Below are positions 44,407 through 54,583 of a stretch of 64,000 nt of DNA, one piece after another. Source of the DNA: Sphingobacterium sp. HMA12 (lineage in GTDB: Bacteria > Bacteroidota > Bacteroidia > Sphingobacteriales > Sphingobacteriaceae); the NCBI RefSeq assembly GCF_002933815.1, contig NZ_BEYR01000001.1, positions 744,001 to 808,000 on the forward strand, written 5' to 3'. The notes beneath the pieces were generated by a model, which was not told the DNA's origin, ran no database searches, and saw only the letters and a program-made list of their open reading frames with translations. Each line of letters opens with the position of its first letter. Position 1 is the first letter of the stretch. A program made the position numbers and the translations under genes.

Positions 44407-47400
44407 ATGGTTAAGATAAGAATGCGTATGATCACATGGATCTTTTGTTTGATCCATATGAGTGTAATGGCGCAAGATAATAAACTGGTGTTTGATGCTG
44501 TATTTGCACCGAGTGAAGGTTTTGTAAACCGGACTGAAAAAAAACACAGAAAGGAAATTTGTTTAAATGGAACCTGGGATATTCAAACCATGCGGTTACC
44601 AAAAACATATAAGCAGGGTGGAGGTCAGGCGCCTGTACTGGACAAGCCGACAGCATCAGGCTGGAGTGACACACCGATTAAGATTCCATCGCCCTGGAAT
44701 GTTAATTCATTTGCCAACAGGGATCTCCAAGGTCCTGACCATCGTAATTTTCCATCGTATCCCAACGTATGGGAAGAGGCAAAAATGGCCTGGATGAAAA
44801 AGAAGGTAATGGTACCTACTGACTGGAACGGAAAGACCATTAAATTGCATTTTGAAGCAGTATCAGGGTATGCGGAAGTCTATGTCAACAATCAAAAGGT
44901 GGGTGAAAATTTTGATTTGTTTTTACCGTTTGATATCGATATCACAAAATATGCACAGCCCGGAAAACCAATAGAAGTGCTGGTTGGGGTAAGGGATCAG
45001 GCGCTGTTTGAAAATAATGCAACCATCGGACGCCGTATCGTTCCTGCAGGATCGATGTGGGGAAATCATATCCGGGGAATTTGGCAAGATGTTTACTTGC
45101 TGGCTGTACCAAAAATTCATGTGGAAGATCTTTATATTCAGCCCTTGGTGTCGCAGGGTATACTGCAGGTGGAAGTCACGGTACGTAATAATTCGGACAG
45201 AAAGGAAGCTGTAAATCTCTCGGCTAAAGTAAACGAATGGATCAACCTCGCGGGCAAATCTACATTACTGGCTCCGGTACCGAATTGGGAATTGGGGAAT
45301 GATGTTGTGCTTACTGGTCAGGCGGCGCTTACAGTACCTGCACATTCCGTCGCCAAGACGCGGGTCAATATCCCGGTCAAAGTGGGTACATTGAAGTATT
45401 GGCATCCGGATCATCCAAATTTATATGCCTTGCAATTGAACCTAAACCAAAAAAAACAGGAAATTGATACCAAATATGAACGATTTGGATGGCGTGAGTG
45501 GACATTTAAAGGCATCAAACAGTACCTCAATGGTACGGCAATTGAATTGAAGGGCGATTCCTGGCATTTTATGGGAATTCCTCAGATGACAAGACGGTAT
45601 GCCTGGGCCTGGTTTTCGGCAATTAAAGACATGAATGGAAATGCCGTACGACCCCATGCACAGGTGTATCCCCGATTTTACCTGGATATGGCGGATGAAA
45701 TGGGAATATGTGTATTGAACGAAACGGCCAATTGGGCGAGTGATGGTGGTCCAAAGCTAGATGCAGAACAATTTTGGGAAGCATCTAAAGAGCATTTAAG
45801 ACGCTTTGTATTGCGGGATCGGAACCATGCATCTGTCTTCGGATGGAGTATTAGTAACGAGAACAAACCCGTTATTCTGCATGTATATAATAAACCTGAA
45901 TTGATGACGAGCCAAAAAAAGGCTTGGGAAGAATGGCGTAACATCGTTGCAGAACTTGACCCAAGTAGACCTTGGATATCAGCCGATGGAGAAGATGATG
46001 GAGATGGGATTTTACCCACGACGGTAGGACATTATGGGGATACTAATTCGCTAAAAAAATGGAAGGCTGTAGGTAAACCCTGGGGAGTTGGCGAACATAG
46101 TATGGCCTATTATGGTACCCCTGAACAGGTTTCTAAATACAATGGAGAACAAGCTTACGAATCCCAATTGGGGCGAATGAAGGGTATTGCCAAGGAAGTG
46201 TATGATCTCTTGAGCAGTCAACGCGCTATGGGCGCATCGTATGTATCTGTTTTTAATATGGCTTGGTATGGGTTAAAGCCGCTACCTATTGGACATCGCA
46301 ATCTGAATAAGATCCCGGATATAAAACAGGATGGTGTATTTTTTAGTGCTTTTGAAGAAGGAAAACCAGGAGTACAGCCCGAACGGATCGGTCCTTATAG
46401 CACCACCTTCAATCCGGGGTATGATGAGTCTTTGCCGGGCTATGCGACCTGGCCGATGTTTGAGGCTATGCGTGCGGCAAACGCAGCCGGCAAACCGGCA
46501 TGGTCTCCTTATGGGACAATTGAAAAAGAGCAAAAAGACAGGAATGCTTTTGTCCCGGAGAAAACCTACGCAGAAGTATTGTTTATGGGCAAGAATACAG
46601 CCGTAAAGCAGGTATTGGATGCCCAAGGGGTTCAATTCGTCGCGCAAATAAAAAATGCAGCCCATGCTCTCGTGATTGTAGATGGAACAACAGCTTTACA
46701 GCAGGCTGATGAACAGCGCTTACTGGAGTTAAAAAGTAAAGGAACGGATATTTGGATCTGGGGAATTGAGCCTCATGTGCTCGCAGGTTTTGGACGGATA
46801 TTACCCCATGCACTGAACTTGGAGGAAAGAAGAATTTCCTCATTTATACCGGTCGGCAAATCCTGGTTTACCGGGCTTAATAATTCGGATTTTTATTTTT
46901 GTGAGGTGCAGCAAGCAGACGCTGCAAGGTACGGGATGAAGGGGATGCTGATAGATCAGGGAGAAGTACTTTTAAACGGTTGTCAGACAGATTGGCGTCG
47001 CTGGAATAAACGGGCAGAGGAAATAAAGACGGCAGCGACCTATCGAAGTGAACTTGAAGGCTCAGATGCATATCCTGTTTTTGTGCGTTACAGACAGGCA
47101 AATTCTACCTTGTACATCAGTACGCTTTCCGAATTTGCAAATTCGGAAAAGGGATTTAGGACCTTAGCAACTTTGTTGGCGCAGGCAGGTATCCCATGCC
47201 AAAAGAACAGCGAAAGTAATGCACCGCAATTCTTTCTGCGTGATGGAAATCTTCAGTTTCCCAATACCATCAAAGATAACTTCCAACAAAAGGGAGCTGT
47301 ACCCGTTCTTGAATTTTGGGTGTGGAGTCCAAGACCATTGGATGATTTATTGATTGAACCGGATATGCCCAAGTTAACACTGACTGTGGCTACCCCCAAA

Positions 47401-47619
47401 AGTTCGCTTTTTCTGAATGAAAAGGAATGGAAAGGGAATCAGGAAAATCGCCACAATTGTCTTTATCGTGAACTGCCTTTATTGCAGGGATGGAATAAAC
47501 TTGCCCTAAAGGTGAATAAGGAAGACCTAGCGGGATTTAAGGCGTATTTTAACTGCGAAAATAAAAATAGCTTCCTAACGCAGTTAAAAATCACATTGAA
47601 GGATCCAAAAGTAAAATAA
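44407..47619 (+). CDS. GH2-family glycosidase
   Basis: A 1070-aa secreted enzyme (signal MITWIFCLIHMSVMAQDN). Domains: GH2 sugar-binding (NGTWDIQTMRLP; IKLHFEAVSGYAEVYVNNQ), immunoglobulin-like (IHVEDLYIQPLVSQG) and barrel (YLNGTAIELKGDSWHF, VLNETANWASDG). Acid/base Glu485 lies in SISNENKP and nucleophile Glu563 in GVGEHSMAYYG. A 350-residue C-terminal part includes another amidotransferase-like fold (HALVIVDGTTALQQADEQRLL). It differs clearly from the preceding GH2, so the pair is not a recent duplication. Both may be exo-acting enzymes handling different linkages of one glycan. It overlaps nothing and is followed after 146 bp by the BACON lipoprotein. Confidence 0.88.
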   Translation: MVKIRMRMITWIFCLIHMSVMAQDNKLVFDAVFAPSEGFVNRTEKKHRKEICLNGTWDIQTMRLPKTYKQGGGQAPVLDKPTASGWSDTPIKIPSPWNVNSFANRDLQGPDHRNFPSYPNVWEEAKMAWMKKKVMVPTDWNGKTIKLHFEAVSGYAEVYVNNQKVGENFDLFLPFDIDITKYAQPGKPIEVLVGVRDQALFENNATIGRRIVPAGSMWGNHIRGIWQDVYLLAVPKIHVEDLYIQPLVSQGILQVEVTVRNNSDRKEAVNLSAKVNEWINLAGKSTLLAPVPNWELGNDVVLTGQAALTVPAHSVAKTRVNIPVKVGTLKYWHPDHPNLYALQLNLNQKKQEIDTKYERFGWREWTFKGIKQYLNGTAIELKGDSWHFMGIPQMTRRYAWAWFSAIKDMNGNAVRPHAQVYPRFYLDMADEMGICVLNETANWASDGGPKLDAEQFWEASKEHLRRFVLRDRNHASVFGWSISNENKPVILHVYNKPELMTSQKKAWEEWRNIVAELDPSRPWISADGEDDGDGILPTTVGHYGDTNSLKKWKAVGKPWGVGEHSMAYYGTPEQVSKYNGEQAYESQLGRMKGIAKEVYDLLSSQRAMGASYVSVFNMAWYGLKPLPIGHRNLNKIPDIKQDGVFFSAFEEGKPGVQPERIGPYSTTFNPGYDESLPGYATWPMFEAMRAANAAGKPAWSPYGTIEKEQKDRNAFVPEKTYAEVLFMGKNTAVKQVLDAQGVQFVAQIKNAAHALVIVDGTTALQQADEQRLLELKSKGTDIWIWGIEPHVLAGFGRILPHALNLEERRISSFIPVGKSWFTGLNNSDFYFCEVQQADAARYGMKGMLIDQGEVLLNGCQTDWRRWNKRAEEIKTAATYRSELEGSDAYPVFVRYRQANSTLYISTLSEFANSEKGFRTLATLLAQAGIPCQKNSESNAPQFFLRDGNLQFPNTIKDNFQQKGAVPVLEFWVWSPRPLDDLLIEPDMPKLTLTVATPKSSLFLNEKEWKGNQENRHNCLYRELPLLQGWNKLALKVNKEDLAGFKAYFNCENKNSFLTQLKITLKDPKVK

Positions 47620-47765
47620 TACGCTAAATCGCATACGAGCAGGCTCTTTCTCCTGCTTCATGGTAGCCTGGAAAATGTGGGGGACTGAAAGTAGATACAG
47701 CTATTTAATAAACTACATGGATTAAAAAATTAGAGTTTTTGTATTAACCAATTAAAAAATGCAAT

Positions 47766-49205
47766 ATGAAAAGAGTACTAACCTTTGCAAGTATACTATT
47801 GCTGATGGTGGGATGTTCTAAAAATGAAATAGAACAGGTTGAAAAACCAGCCATTGAAATTGAAAAGGATATTTTTGAATATCTTAATACTGACCTGTCG
47901 GGAGAGGTGGCTGTGACGAGTAATGTCGAATGGGGGATGGCACTGATGGGGGGAGAAGATTGGATAACAGCAAATCGGAAAGATGCGAATATCGGTATTA
48001 CAATGAAGGAAAACAATTCGGTTAATGAGCGCACGGCCAAAATTATCCTAACAAGTAAAGATGGTAAGATAAAAAAGGTTGCGGTGGTCAAACAACATGG
48101 AAATAAGCCAACTTTAATTGTGGATAAGGCAACATTCGCCTTAGATAACAAAGAGTCGCAGCTGGCCGTGAAGATAAGTAGTAATATGGAATGGTCTGCA
48201 CAGTCAAATGTATCCTGGTGTACTGTTGAAAGGGATGGAAATAATATCAAGATTAGTGTGCAGCCCAATACCCAATTTGCATCACGCACGGCAAGCATTG
48301 CTGTATCCGGTGAACTTCCTGTTGCTGATAAAAAAATTACCATAACGCAAAAAGGATCTATCGATTTTGAAGTTGATAAAAGATCACTGACGTTGACACG
48401 TTTGGGTGAGGCGCAGGAAGTAATCGTGACAACGGGGCTAGAATGGACAGTAAGTACGACTGCAACTTGGTTAAAGATCGTGAAAAATGGAAATAAACTC
48501 AGTATATCTGCACCAGAAAACGTCTTTCTGGAACGTATGGCTACCCTTGTTTTGACGACAAATAATTTAAACGTCAATATCGCTATCAGACAAGCAGGAC
48601 GGACGTTTGGCAATGAACTGGATCGGGAAGTATTGATCGCGCTATATACCACTATGGGAGCAGCAAATAGTGGTACCGATTGGGATATTACCAAACCATT
48701 GAATGAAAGTACCCTGAGCAGTGCATGGTTTGGGATAACGCTGACGACGATCAATGGGGCCAGCCGGGTAACGGGCATTAACTTGACGGGTAAAAAATTA
48801 GCTGGAAAAATACCGGCTGAGATCGGTTATTTGACTGAATTGACAGAACTTCAATTATCCAATAATTATACCATCGAGGGAACCTTACCTGCTTCGATAG
48901 GTAGCTTGTCAAAGCTGAAAACGTTAACCTGTAGCCGTAATCAGATCAGTGGATCTATTCCTGCCGAGTTTGCAAATCTGAAAGAATTGACTATTTTTCA
49001 AATCCATACCAATAAGCTCTCAGGAACACTTCCGGCCAATGTCTTTGGACAACTGACAAAATTAAATTCGCTTGAGTTAAAACTCAATAATCTCACGGGA
49101 GCGATTCCGCAGGATATGAAAGACAATCCAAAATGGGCAAGCTGGAATGGCGCTGTCAATATATGTCCGCAAAATCCTGGATTTGGATTTTCCAATTGTC
49201 CATAA
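47766..49205 (+). CDS. BACON/leucine-rich-repeat surface lipoprotein
   Basis: A 479-aa lipoprotein (lipobox LMVGC at 13-17). Three BACON-like immunoglobulin repeats (about 35-105, 115-195 and 205-285) share patterns such as NVEWGMAL..DWIT, NMEWSAQSNVSWCTV and GLEWTVSTTATWLKI with ITQ/IRQ endings. The last third (about 320-470) is LRR: GINLTGKKLAGKIPAEIGYL, LTELQLSNNYTIEGTLPA, LTCSRNQISGSIPAE. BACON domains serve as spacers that carry glycan-binding parts away from the membrane; LRRs may mediate binding. No catalytic motif. It is probably the locus's surface glycan-binding protein. It closes the plus-strand operon before a terminator. Confidence 0.85.
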   Translation: MKRVLTFASILLLMVGCSKNEIEQVEKPAIEIEKDIFEYLNTDLSGEVAVTSNVEWGMALMGGEDWITANRKDANIGITMKENNSVNERTAKIILTSKDGKIKKVAVVKQHGNKPTLIVDKATFALDNKESQLAVKISSNMEWSAQSNVSWCTVERDGNNIKISVQPNTQFASRTASIAVSGELPVADKKITITQKGSIDFEVDKRSLTLTRLGEAQEVIVTTGLEWTVSTTATWLKIVKNGNKLSISAPENVFLERMATLVLTTNNLNVNIAIRQAGRTFGNELDREVLIALYTTMGAANSGTDWDITKPLNESTLSSAWFGITLTTINGASRVTGINLTGKKLAGKIPAEIGYLTELTELQLSNNYTIEGTLPASIGSLSKLKTLTCSRNQISGSIPAEFANLKELTIFQIHTNKLSGTLPANVFGQLTKLNSLELKLNNLTGAIPQDMKDNPKWASWNGAVNICPQNPGFGFSNCP

Positions 49206-49226
49206 ACACAGGTTGATTTTTTTTGA

Positions 49227-49262
49227 AAAGACTACCATCCGAATTTTCGACTGGTAGTCTTT
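49227..49262 (+). terminator. Intrinsic terminator of the polysaccharide operon
   Basis: Stem AAAGACTACCA (49227-49237) / TGGTAGTCTTT (49252-49262) with a 14-nt loop, followed by TCATTTTTATTG, 22 bases after the BACON/LRR stop. Confidence 0.82.
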
Positions 49263-49273
49263 CATTTTTATTG

Positions 49274-49314
49274 ATATTCTCCCAGGCGCCGTTGCAAAGT
49301 CCCTGGGAGAATAT
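49274..49314. terminator. Second intergenic hairpin between the convergent genes
   Basis: Stem ATATTCTCCCAGG (49274-49286) / CCTGGGAGAATAT (49302-49314), 13 bp, loop of 15. It lies just downstream of the minus-strand GH3 stop and probably ends that transcript, although a T-run is not prominent on either side. Confidence 0.6.
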
Positions 49315-49322
49315 TAAATAGG

Positions 49323-52190
49323 TTAATTTGTATAGGTCTGGGTTTTGTATTTGCCGACAAATTGTAATTTTTTGAAAGTCGGTTGCTCTATTTCAAATGA
49401 AATGATTTTTTTTCCTTGCGGATCGAGTTCAAAACTCTTTTCATCCGTTTTATTCTCATCCACAAATAACGCTAATTTTCCGGCATCCGTTAAGTTTCCG
49501 CTATTGCTCACTTCCACCGATACAGTAAAAGGGGTATTGCCTGTTGAAGGGACAGTTTCCAACACCTTAAACTGGAAATTAGCAGCAAAGTTTTGGACAT
49601 ATTTTACCGTGGTTGACAGCCCTTGTGTATCCTGCTGATAGCCCAGGTGATCCTTAATCTGATCCTTTGCTTCGAATGTTGGACTGGCACCACCGACCAT
49701 AATTTTGAAATCTCCGGATTCGACCACACGATCCATTTTGTCGTTCAATAGAGACAAATCATAAGGTGTGAGGGTAAACCGAACTTGCTTGGTCTGTCCA
49801 GGAGCCAGATGAATGCGATCAAAATCTTTGAGTTCCATTACCCGTGTTTTTACACTCGCGAAGATATCGGATAGATAAAGTTGTACGACTTCATCCCCAG
49901 CGGTGCGCCCTGTATTGCTAACCTCTACGGATACATCGATGTTTCCGTTGGTTTGTGGAGCAGCGATTAGATTTGCATATTTGAATGTCGTGTAACTCAA
50001 TCCATAACCAAAGCGGTATAAAGGATAGAATTCCATATCGCTATATTCGTAGCGTCGACCAGAGGTCTTGAAGTTATAATAAAGTGGAAGCTGTCCAACA
50101 TGTTTTGGGAAGGTCATTGGCAAACGTCCGGCAGGATTGTAATCCCCAAATAGAATATCTGCCGTAGCTGGTCCTCCTTCTTGCCCGGGCAACCAATTTA
50201 CCAGTATTGAAGCACAATGTGCGCTGGCAAAACTGATATTGTAAGGTCTGCCAGACTGAAGGATTAAGATAACTGGTTTCCCGGTGGCAACAACGGCTTC
50301 CAAGAGGCGCTGTTGATCGCCCTGTAGCTCCAATGTGGCAATATCGTGATTTTCGCCAGATGTCTTTTGGATACCCGATATGGCTTCGCTGGTTGATTGA
50401 TCACCGAGTACAAGGATCGCAATGTCAGATTGTTTTGCAAGGTCTACGGCTTTTTGAATCGTAGAGTGCTCTTTACTGAAAAAATCGCAGCCTTTTTCAT
50501 AATGAACTCGTGTTTTCTGGCTTACGGCCTTTTGAATACCTTGTAGGACTGATTTAAGCTGGCCAGGCTTAAGTTCAGGAGAATAATCGCCAGGTTGAAG
50601 ATCGTCCGCTCCAGGACCGATCACAGCAATGTCGCGGATATCTTTGGAAAGTGGTAATATGTTGTTTTTGTTTTCGAGCAATACAATGGATTCTCGCGCC
50701 ACCTGGCGGGCCAATTGTTGATGCTCGGGAGAATTCCAGCCTGGATAGACTTTTTTCCAGTCTAACTTTTGGCTTGGATTATGCTCGAATAAGCCATTAC
50801 GAAACATGACACGCAACAGCGTAGCACAGGTGTTATCTAAGTCTCTTGGGCTAATCTGTCCATTCACGACGGCTTCGATAACTTTTGGATCGTTATAGGT
50901 ATCACCACAATTGGTCGCGATATTGACGGATAGTGCATCTGAGGCAGCTTCGACTTTATCCAGGGCTGTGTAATGTTTTTTACTCGTCATATTGGATATG
51001 GCACCGCAGTCACTTACAATAAAACCATCAAAACCCCACTCTTCACGAAGAATATCATTTAAAAGTGTTTTGCTTTTTCCGACAGGAACACCCAAAAAGT
51101 CATTGTACGACATCATCAAAGATTCGTATCTGTATTTTTTAAAGATATCCCGGAAAGGAACCAGGTGAATTTCGCGCATTTCACGTTCCGATATACCGAT
51201 ATCATGTGAATCCCGACCACCTAATGGAGCGCCATGAGCGGCAAAATGTTTGGGTGTTGTAATTAATCCACGAGATTGAAACCCTTTAATCCAAGCACCA
51301 CCGATCTGTGACACCAATACAGGGTCTTCACCATAGGTTTCTTCACAACGTCCCCATCGCGGATCCTGTGCTACATCCAATACCGGTGACCAGGCTTGAA
51401 AAGCATTTGCAGCTTTAGTTTCATCCGCGATTGCAATAGCGGCTTGTTCAATCAACTTTTTATTCCATGTGGCCCCCATTGCAATTGAATGTGGAAAAAT
51501 GGTGGCTCCGCTACCATAGGAAAAGCCATGAATGGCTTCAACCTTCATAATGGATGGAATTCCGAGGCTTGGGATACCGGGTATTCCCCAGCCTTCGCGA
51601 AGCAGATCGATTTTTTGTGCAGGCGTCATTACGGCAAGCAGTTTTTTGACTCGTTCTTCGATAGGTAGATTGGGATTAAGGTAGGATTTGTCTACAATAC
51701 CTGTAGCCGCATTTTGCTTTGTGTCCAATGCAATGGATATTTCGTTGATTTGAAGAGACCTGGTCAGCTTGCGGCCTTTTAAAACCAACTTAATGTGGGC
51801 ACCATAAACTGGGTCAAAGCTTAATTGATAACCGTCCGATTGCTTAGATACCTTATAGGGAATAGGATTTCCCGGATTCATTGGATCATAGGTGATATAT
51901 AAGTCAAGTAGCTTTTCTAGCCCTTTCATGTCCAGATCTATCGCATTGATCGTGATCGTTTTGACATCGCCCGAATTTTTAAGTGTTAATAGTAGCTGTT
52001 GATCTGAAGTCAAATCTTTGGGGGAGATTTTCCAAAAGGTTTTTGTATTGTGGTCGATAATGTGATGAATAGCAGCTGTATTGGTAGAGCCGCTAATCGT
52101 CGCAATGTTATTGTCTTGTTGTGCAAAACAAGGCTGAAAAAAGAAACCGCTGAATAAGGCCAGCGAAAGGTTCAACTTTTTAATTGACAT
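49323..52190 (-). CDS. GH3-family beta-glycosidase with N-terminal discoidin-like domain
   Basis: From the ATG at 52190 (MSIKKLNLSLALFSGFFFQP, signal ending CFAQQ) the enzyme is 955 aa; the frame extends to 52232. A discoidin/F5-8-like beta domain (about 25-160) precedes the GH3 domains: IPSIMKVEAIHGFSYGSGAT, WSPVLDVAQDPRWGRCEETYGEDP, TTPKHFAAHG and FDGFIVSDCGAIS with nucleophile Asp394. The alpha/beta sandwich (DIRDIAVIGPGADDL; ILVNWLPGQEGG; GDYNPAGRLPMTFP) and a fibronectin-III-like domain (VEVSNTGRTAGDEVVQLYLSD) follow. It releases sugars from the non-reducing end in the periplasm. It is transcribed towards the SusC-led operon and may be a partner enzyme of the same glycan. Confidence 0.93.
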   Translation of the reverse strand: MSIKKLNLSLALFSGFFFQPCFAQQDNNIATISGSTNTAAIHHIIDHNTKTFWKISPKDLTSDQQLLLTLKNSGDVKTITINAIDLDMKGLEKLLDLYITYDPMNPGNPIPYKVSKQSDGYQLSFDPVYGAHIKLVLKGRKLTRSLQINEISIALDTKQNAATGIVDKSYLNPNLPIEERVKKLLAVMTPAQKIDLLREGWGIPGIPSLGIPSIMKVEAIHGFSYGSGATIFPHSIAMGATWNKKLIEQAAIAIADETKAANAFQAWSPVLDVAQDPRWGRCEETYGEDPVLVSQIGGAWIKGFQSRGLITTPKHFAAHGAPLGGRDSHDIGISEREMREIHLVPFRDIFKKYRYESLMMSYNDFLGVPVGKSKTLLNDILREEWGFDGFIVSDCGAISNMTSKKHYTALDKVEAASDALSVNIATNCGDTYNDPKVIEAVVNGQISPRDLDNTCATLLRVMFRNGLFEHNPSQKLDWKKVYPGWNSPEHQQLARQVARESIVLLENKNNILPLSKDIRDIAVIGPGADDLQPGDYSPELKPGQLKSVLQGIQKAVSQKTRVHYEKGCDFFSKEHSTIQKAVDLAKQSDIAILVLGDQSTSEAISGIQKTSGENHDIATLELQGDQQRLLEAVVATGKPVILILQSGRPYNISFASAHCASILVNWLPGQEGGPATADILFGDYNPAGRLPMTFPKHVGQLPLYYNFKTSGRRYEYSDMEFYPLYRFGYGLSYTTFKYANLIAAPQTNGNIDVSVEVSNTGRTAGDEVVQLYLSDIFASVKTRVMELKDFDRIHLAPGQTKQVRFTLTPYDLSLLNDKMDRVVESGDFKIMVGGASPTFEAKDQIKDHLGYQQDTQGLSTTVKYVQNFAANFQFKVLETVPSTGNTPFTVSVEVSNSGNLTDAGKLALFVDENKTDEKSFELDPQGKKIISFEIEQPTFKKLQFVGKYKTQTYTN

Positions 52191-52232
52191 AATTAGGTTT
52201 TTTGATAAAAATTGAAAAAAAATAATAGACAA

Positions 52233-52546
52233 ATAAAAAGTAGACCTATTAATAATGGCATTAATAAATCAATAATGAGCTGATTAATTTGAATCAGGCG
52301 ATGCTATTTAATATAATTAACGGTATACATTAGGAGCTTTAATAGCGATCTCCAGCAAACCGATGATGAGGTGGGGTAAATAGGTGCACTGGCTAAAATC
52401 CATAAGCAAAGGTGACGCCGCCTCAATGTGAGGGGAATGAGGTCTTTCGTAATTCTGTGCTATTCTTCCGCTGATTTGAGCTACAAAGAGGGCATCAATG
52501 TGGACTAACTTTGTCCTAACAGAATTAAAAAACAAAAAGAATAAAA
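52233..52546. other. Intergenic region between the GH3 and SDR genes
   Basis: 314 AT-rich bases with promoters for both divergent genes. A 72-codon minus-strand frame (52317-52535) has no recognisable family and is not called. No repeat or RNA seen. Confidence 0.5.
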
Positions 52547-53371
52547 ATGAGCAAAATAGTTTTTATAACAGGAGCTTCCAAAGGATTTGGAAAATTATGG
52601 GCTGAGGCCTTATTGAAACGCGGCGATAAAGTTGCCGCCTCGGCCAGAAATATTGCTGCACTAGCAGATCTGAAAGCGGCTTATGGCGACAATATACTCG
52701 AAGTGGCATTGGATGTGAACAAGCGCGAAGATGTTTTTTCTGCAGTTAACACGGTCAAAGACCATTTTGGACGGATCGATGTACTGATCAACAATGCGGG
52801 GTTTGGCTTATTTGGTACCACCGAAGAAACCTCCGAGCAGCAGGCCCGCGATCAGATGGAAACGAACTTTTTCGGATCCTTGTGGGTGGCGCAGGCTGTA
52901 TTGCCGATTATGCGGGCACAAAAGAGCGGCCATATTATTCAGGTTTCCAGTTTTCTTGGACTCACCACGCTTCCGTTATTAGGTTTATACAATGCTTCGA
53001 AATTTGCCGTAGAGGGATTGATTGAAACAATCGGTTCGGAAACTTCACACTTGGGTATCAAAACGACCTTAATTGAACCCAATGGTTTTGCAACAGACTG
53101 GGCTGGCGCATCTGCCGCGCAAACTTCTTCGGATATTACGGATTACGAGCCCGTGCGTGCAGCCTTTGCAGAGACCGGTGACAATCCCGCTATTTGGGGC
53201 AAACCGGAAGCTACAGTAGCACCTGTGCTAAACATTATTGACAGTGAAAATCCGCCCAAGCGCATTTTGTTCGGTAAAATTGCCTATCAGGCCATGAATG
53301 ATGTGTATACGCAAAGGCTTGAAGATATCCAAAGCTGGAAAGAGGTCAGTATTGCAGCGCACGGACATTAA
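52547..53371 (+). CDS. Short-chain dehydrogenase/reductase
   Basis: A 274-aa classical SDR. Cofactor motif TGASKGFG (8-15), LDVNKRED for the adenine-binding turn, NNAG (82-85), the catalytic Ser134/Ser135 in VSS, and Tyr148-x-x-x-Lys152 in LYNASKF are all present. Arg33-34-type residue ASARN follows the second strand, which favours NADP. Substrate unknown. It is followed after 39 bp by an AraC regulator on the same strand, a common pairing in which the regulator controls the oxidoreductase. The start is supported by an A-rich leader directly ahead of ATG. Confidence 0.93.
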   Translation: MSKIVFITGASKGFGKLWAEALLKRGDKVAASARNIAALADLKAAYGDNILEVALDVNKREDVFSAVNTVKDHFGRIDVLINNAGFGLFGTTEETSEQQARDQMETNFFGSLWVAQAVLPIMRAQKSGHIIQVSSFLGLTTLPLLGLYNASKFAVEGLIETIGSETSHLGIKTTLIEPNGFATDWAGASAAQTSSDITDYEPVRAAFAETGDNPAIWGKPEATVAPVLNIIDSENPPKRILFGKIAYQAMNDVYTQRLEDIQSWKEVSIAAHGH

Positions 53372-53410
53372 AAAACAGAATATTTTCTAACTTTAATAAA
53401 ATGAAAACCG

Positions 53411-54301
53411 ATGCAACATTATAGAACCCTGACAGAACTACACCTGGGCAATCTTTGGGAGGCTCCGCAGCATCCACTCTTCAGCATGGTCAGCTGTCTT
53501 TCCGATTGTAAGCTGGGGGATAGGGAATTTACCACCGACTGTTATGTGATCGCGTTCAAGAAAATTAAATCCGGCAATTTGATGTACGGCCGTACGCGCT
53601 ACGATCACGATAACGGATGTCTCTTCTTTGCGAAACCGCGGCAGATCATCGAGATGAAAAACCTGGAGTTCGAGGAAAGGGGCTATATGTTGATGATTCA
53701 CGAAGACTACCTGCATGGGCATGAACTTTTCAAGGAAATTGAAAAATACAGCTTTTTCGATTATGAAGTGAACGAGGCGCTGCATCTTTCCCCAAAAGAA
53801 GAGCAGCTAATTTTGGAGCTTTACGCAAAAATCCAGGACGAATACGATACTAATCCGGACGAATACAGCCGTGAAATTATGCTGAGCCATGTTTCCTCCA
53901 TCCTGAAATATGCACAACGCTATTACAAAAGACAGTTTATTGATCGGGCACAGGTGATCGGCAAAACAGCATCCAAGTTTAACGATCAGCTTCGGAATTA
54001 TGTAAATCAGGGCCTGCTGGCGAAAAGTGGCCTGCCCAATGTGGCCTTTCTAGCCGATCAGCTCTTTGTGTCGCCACGCTACCTCAGTGACCTGCTGAAG
54101 CAGGAGACAGGCAAGACGGCCATGGAGCTGATCCATATTTTTATGATTTCAGAAGCCAAGAACTTATTGCGCTTAGGAGAGAAGGGGGTTGCTGAAATTG
54201 CTTACGAACTAGGCTTTGAAAATCCATCCTATTTTACGCGGCTTTTTAAAAAGCAGACGGGGATGAAACCGCTGGAATTCAGGAAGTCTCAGTTTAACTG
54301 A
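53411..54301 (+). CDS. AraC-family transcriptional regulator
   Basis: A 296-aa AraC-type protein. The C-terminal 100 residues show both helix-turn-helix motifs: LADQLFVSPRYLSDLLKQET and IAYELGFENPSYFTRLFKKQ followed by TGMKPLEFRKS, a textbook signature. The N-terminal half is a cupin-like sensing domain (DREFTTDCYVIAFKKIKSG; YDHDNGCLFFAKP). It follows the SDR gene and probably controls it. No membrane part. The protein is of usual family length. Confidence 0.93.
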   Translation: MQHYRTLTELHLGNLWEAPQHPLFSMVSCLSDCKLGDREFTTDCYVIAFKKIKSGNLMYGRTRYDHDNGCLFFAKPRQIIEMKNLEFEERGYMLMIHEDYLHGHELFKEIEKYSFFDYEVNEALHLSPKEEQLILELYAKIQDEYDTNPDEYSREIMLSHVSSILKYAQRYYKRQFIDRAQVIGKTASKFNDQLRNYVNQGLLAKSGLPNVAFLADQLFVSPRYLSDLLKQETGKTAMELIHIFMISEAKNLLRLGEKGVAEIAYELGFENPSYFTRLFKKQTGMKPLEFRKSQFN

Positions 54302-54499
54302 TTGATTATAAGGTATCTAATTGAATTTAACTCCTTCATTTTATCCTATTTTTCGTGTGCTAATAATACTTTAAGACCGCTGGTCAAGAGCAATTTTTAT
54401 TCATAGTATTTGATAGGTAAAAGCTGAGATACTAAGCGGACCAAACTTGATGTAAATTTGGTCCGCTGGGTTAACAAGATAAGTATACTTTAATAATTC

Positions 54500-54583
54500 T
54501 TACGCCTGTTTTAACAGTAATCCTGCTTTGTTATACATTAGCTCAACGGCTTTGTGAAACAATACATGCTGCTGATTGCGCAT
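54500..54583 (-). pseudogene. Short coding-like fragment (27 codons)
   Basis: On the minus strand the frame reads MRNQQHVLFHKAVELMYNKA, continuing to LLLKQA and stop. It looks like a helical C-terminal fragment of a protein rather than random sequence, but no family can be named. It lies in a region with other relics. Confidence 0.28.

Noticed and set aside
47744..48778. A 344-codon open frame on the minus strand opposite the BACON lipoprotein
   Set aside because: It is the complement of a well supported BACON/LRR lipoprotein; its protein is a low-quality Ser/Val/Leu-rich sequence without a domain.
52317..52535. A 72-codon minus-strand frame between the GH3 and SDR genes
   Set aside because: No domain, and it fills a divergent promoter region.
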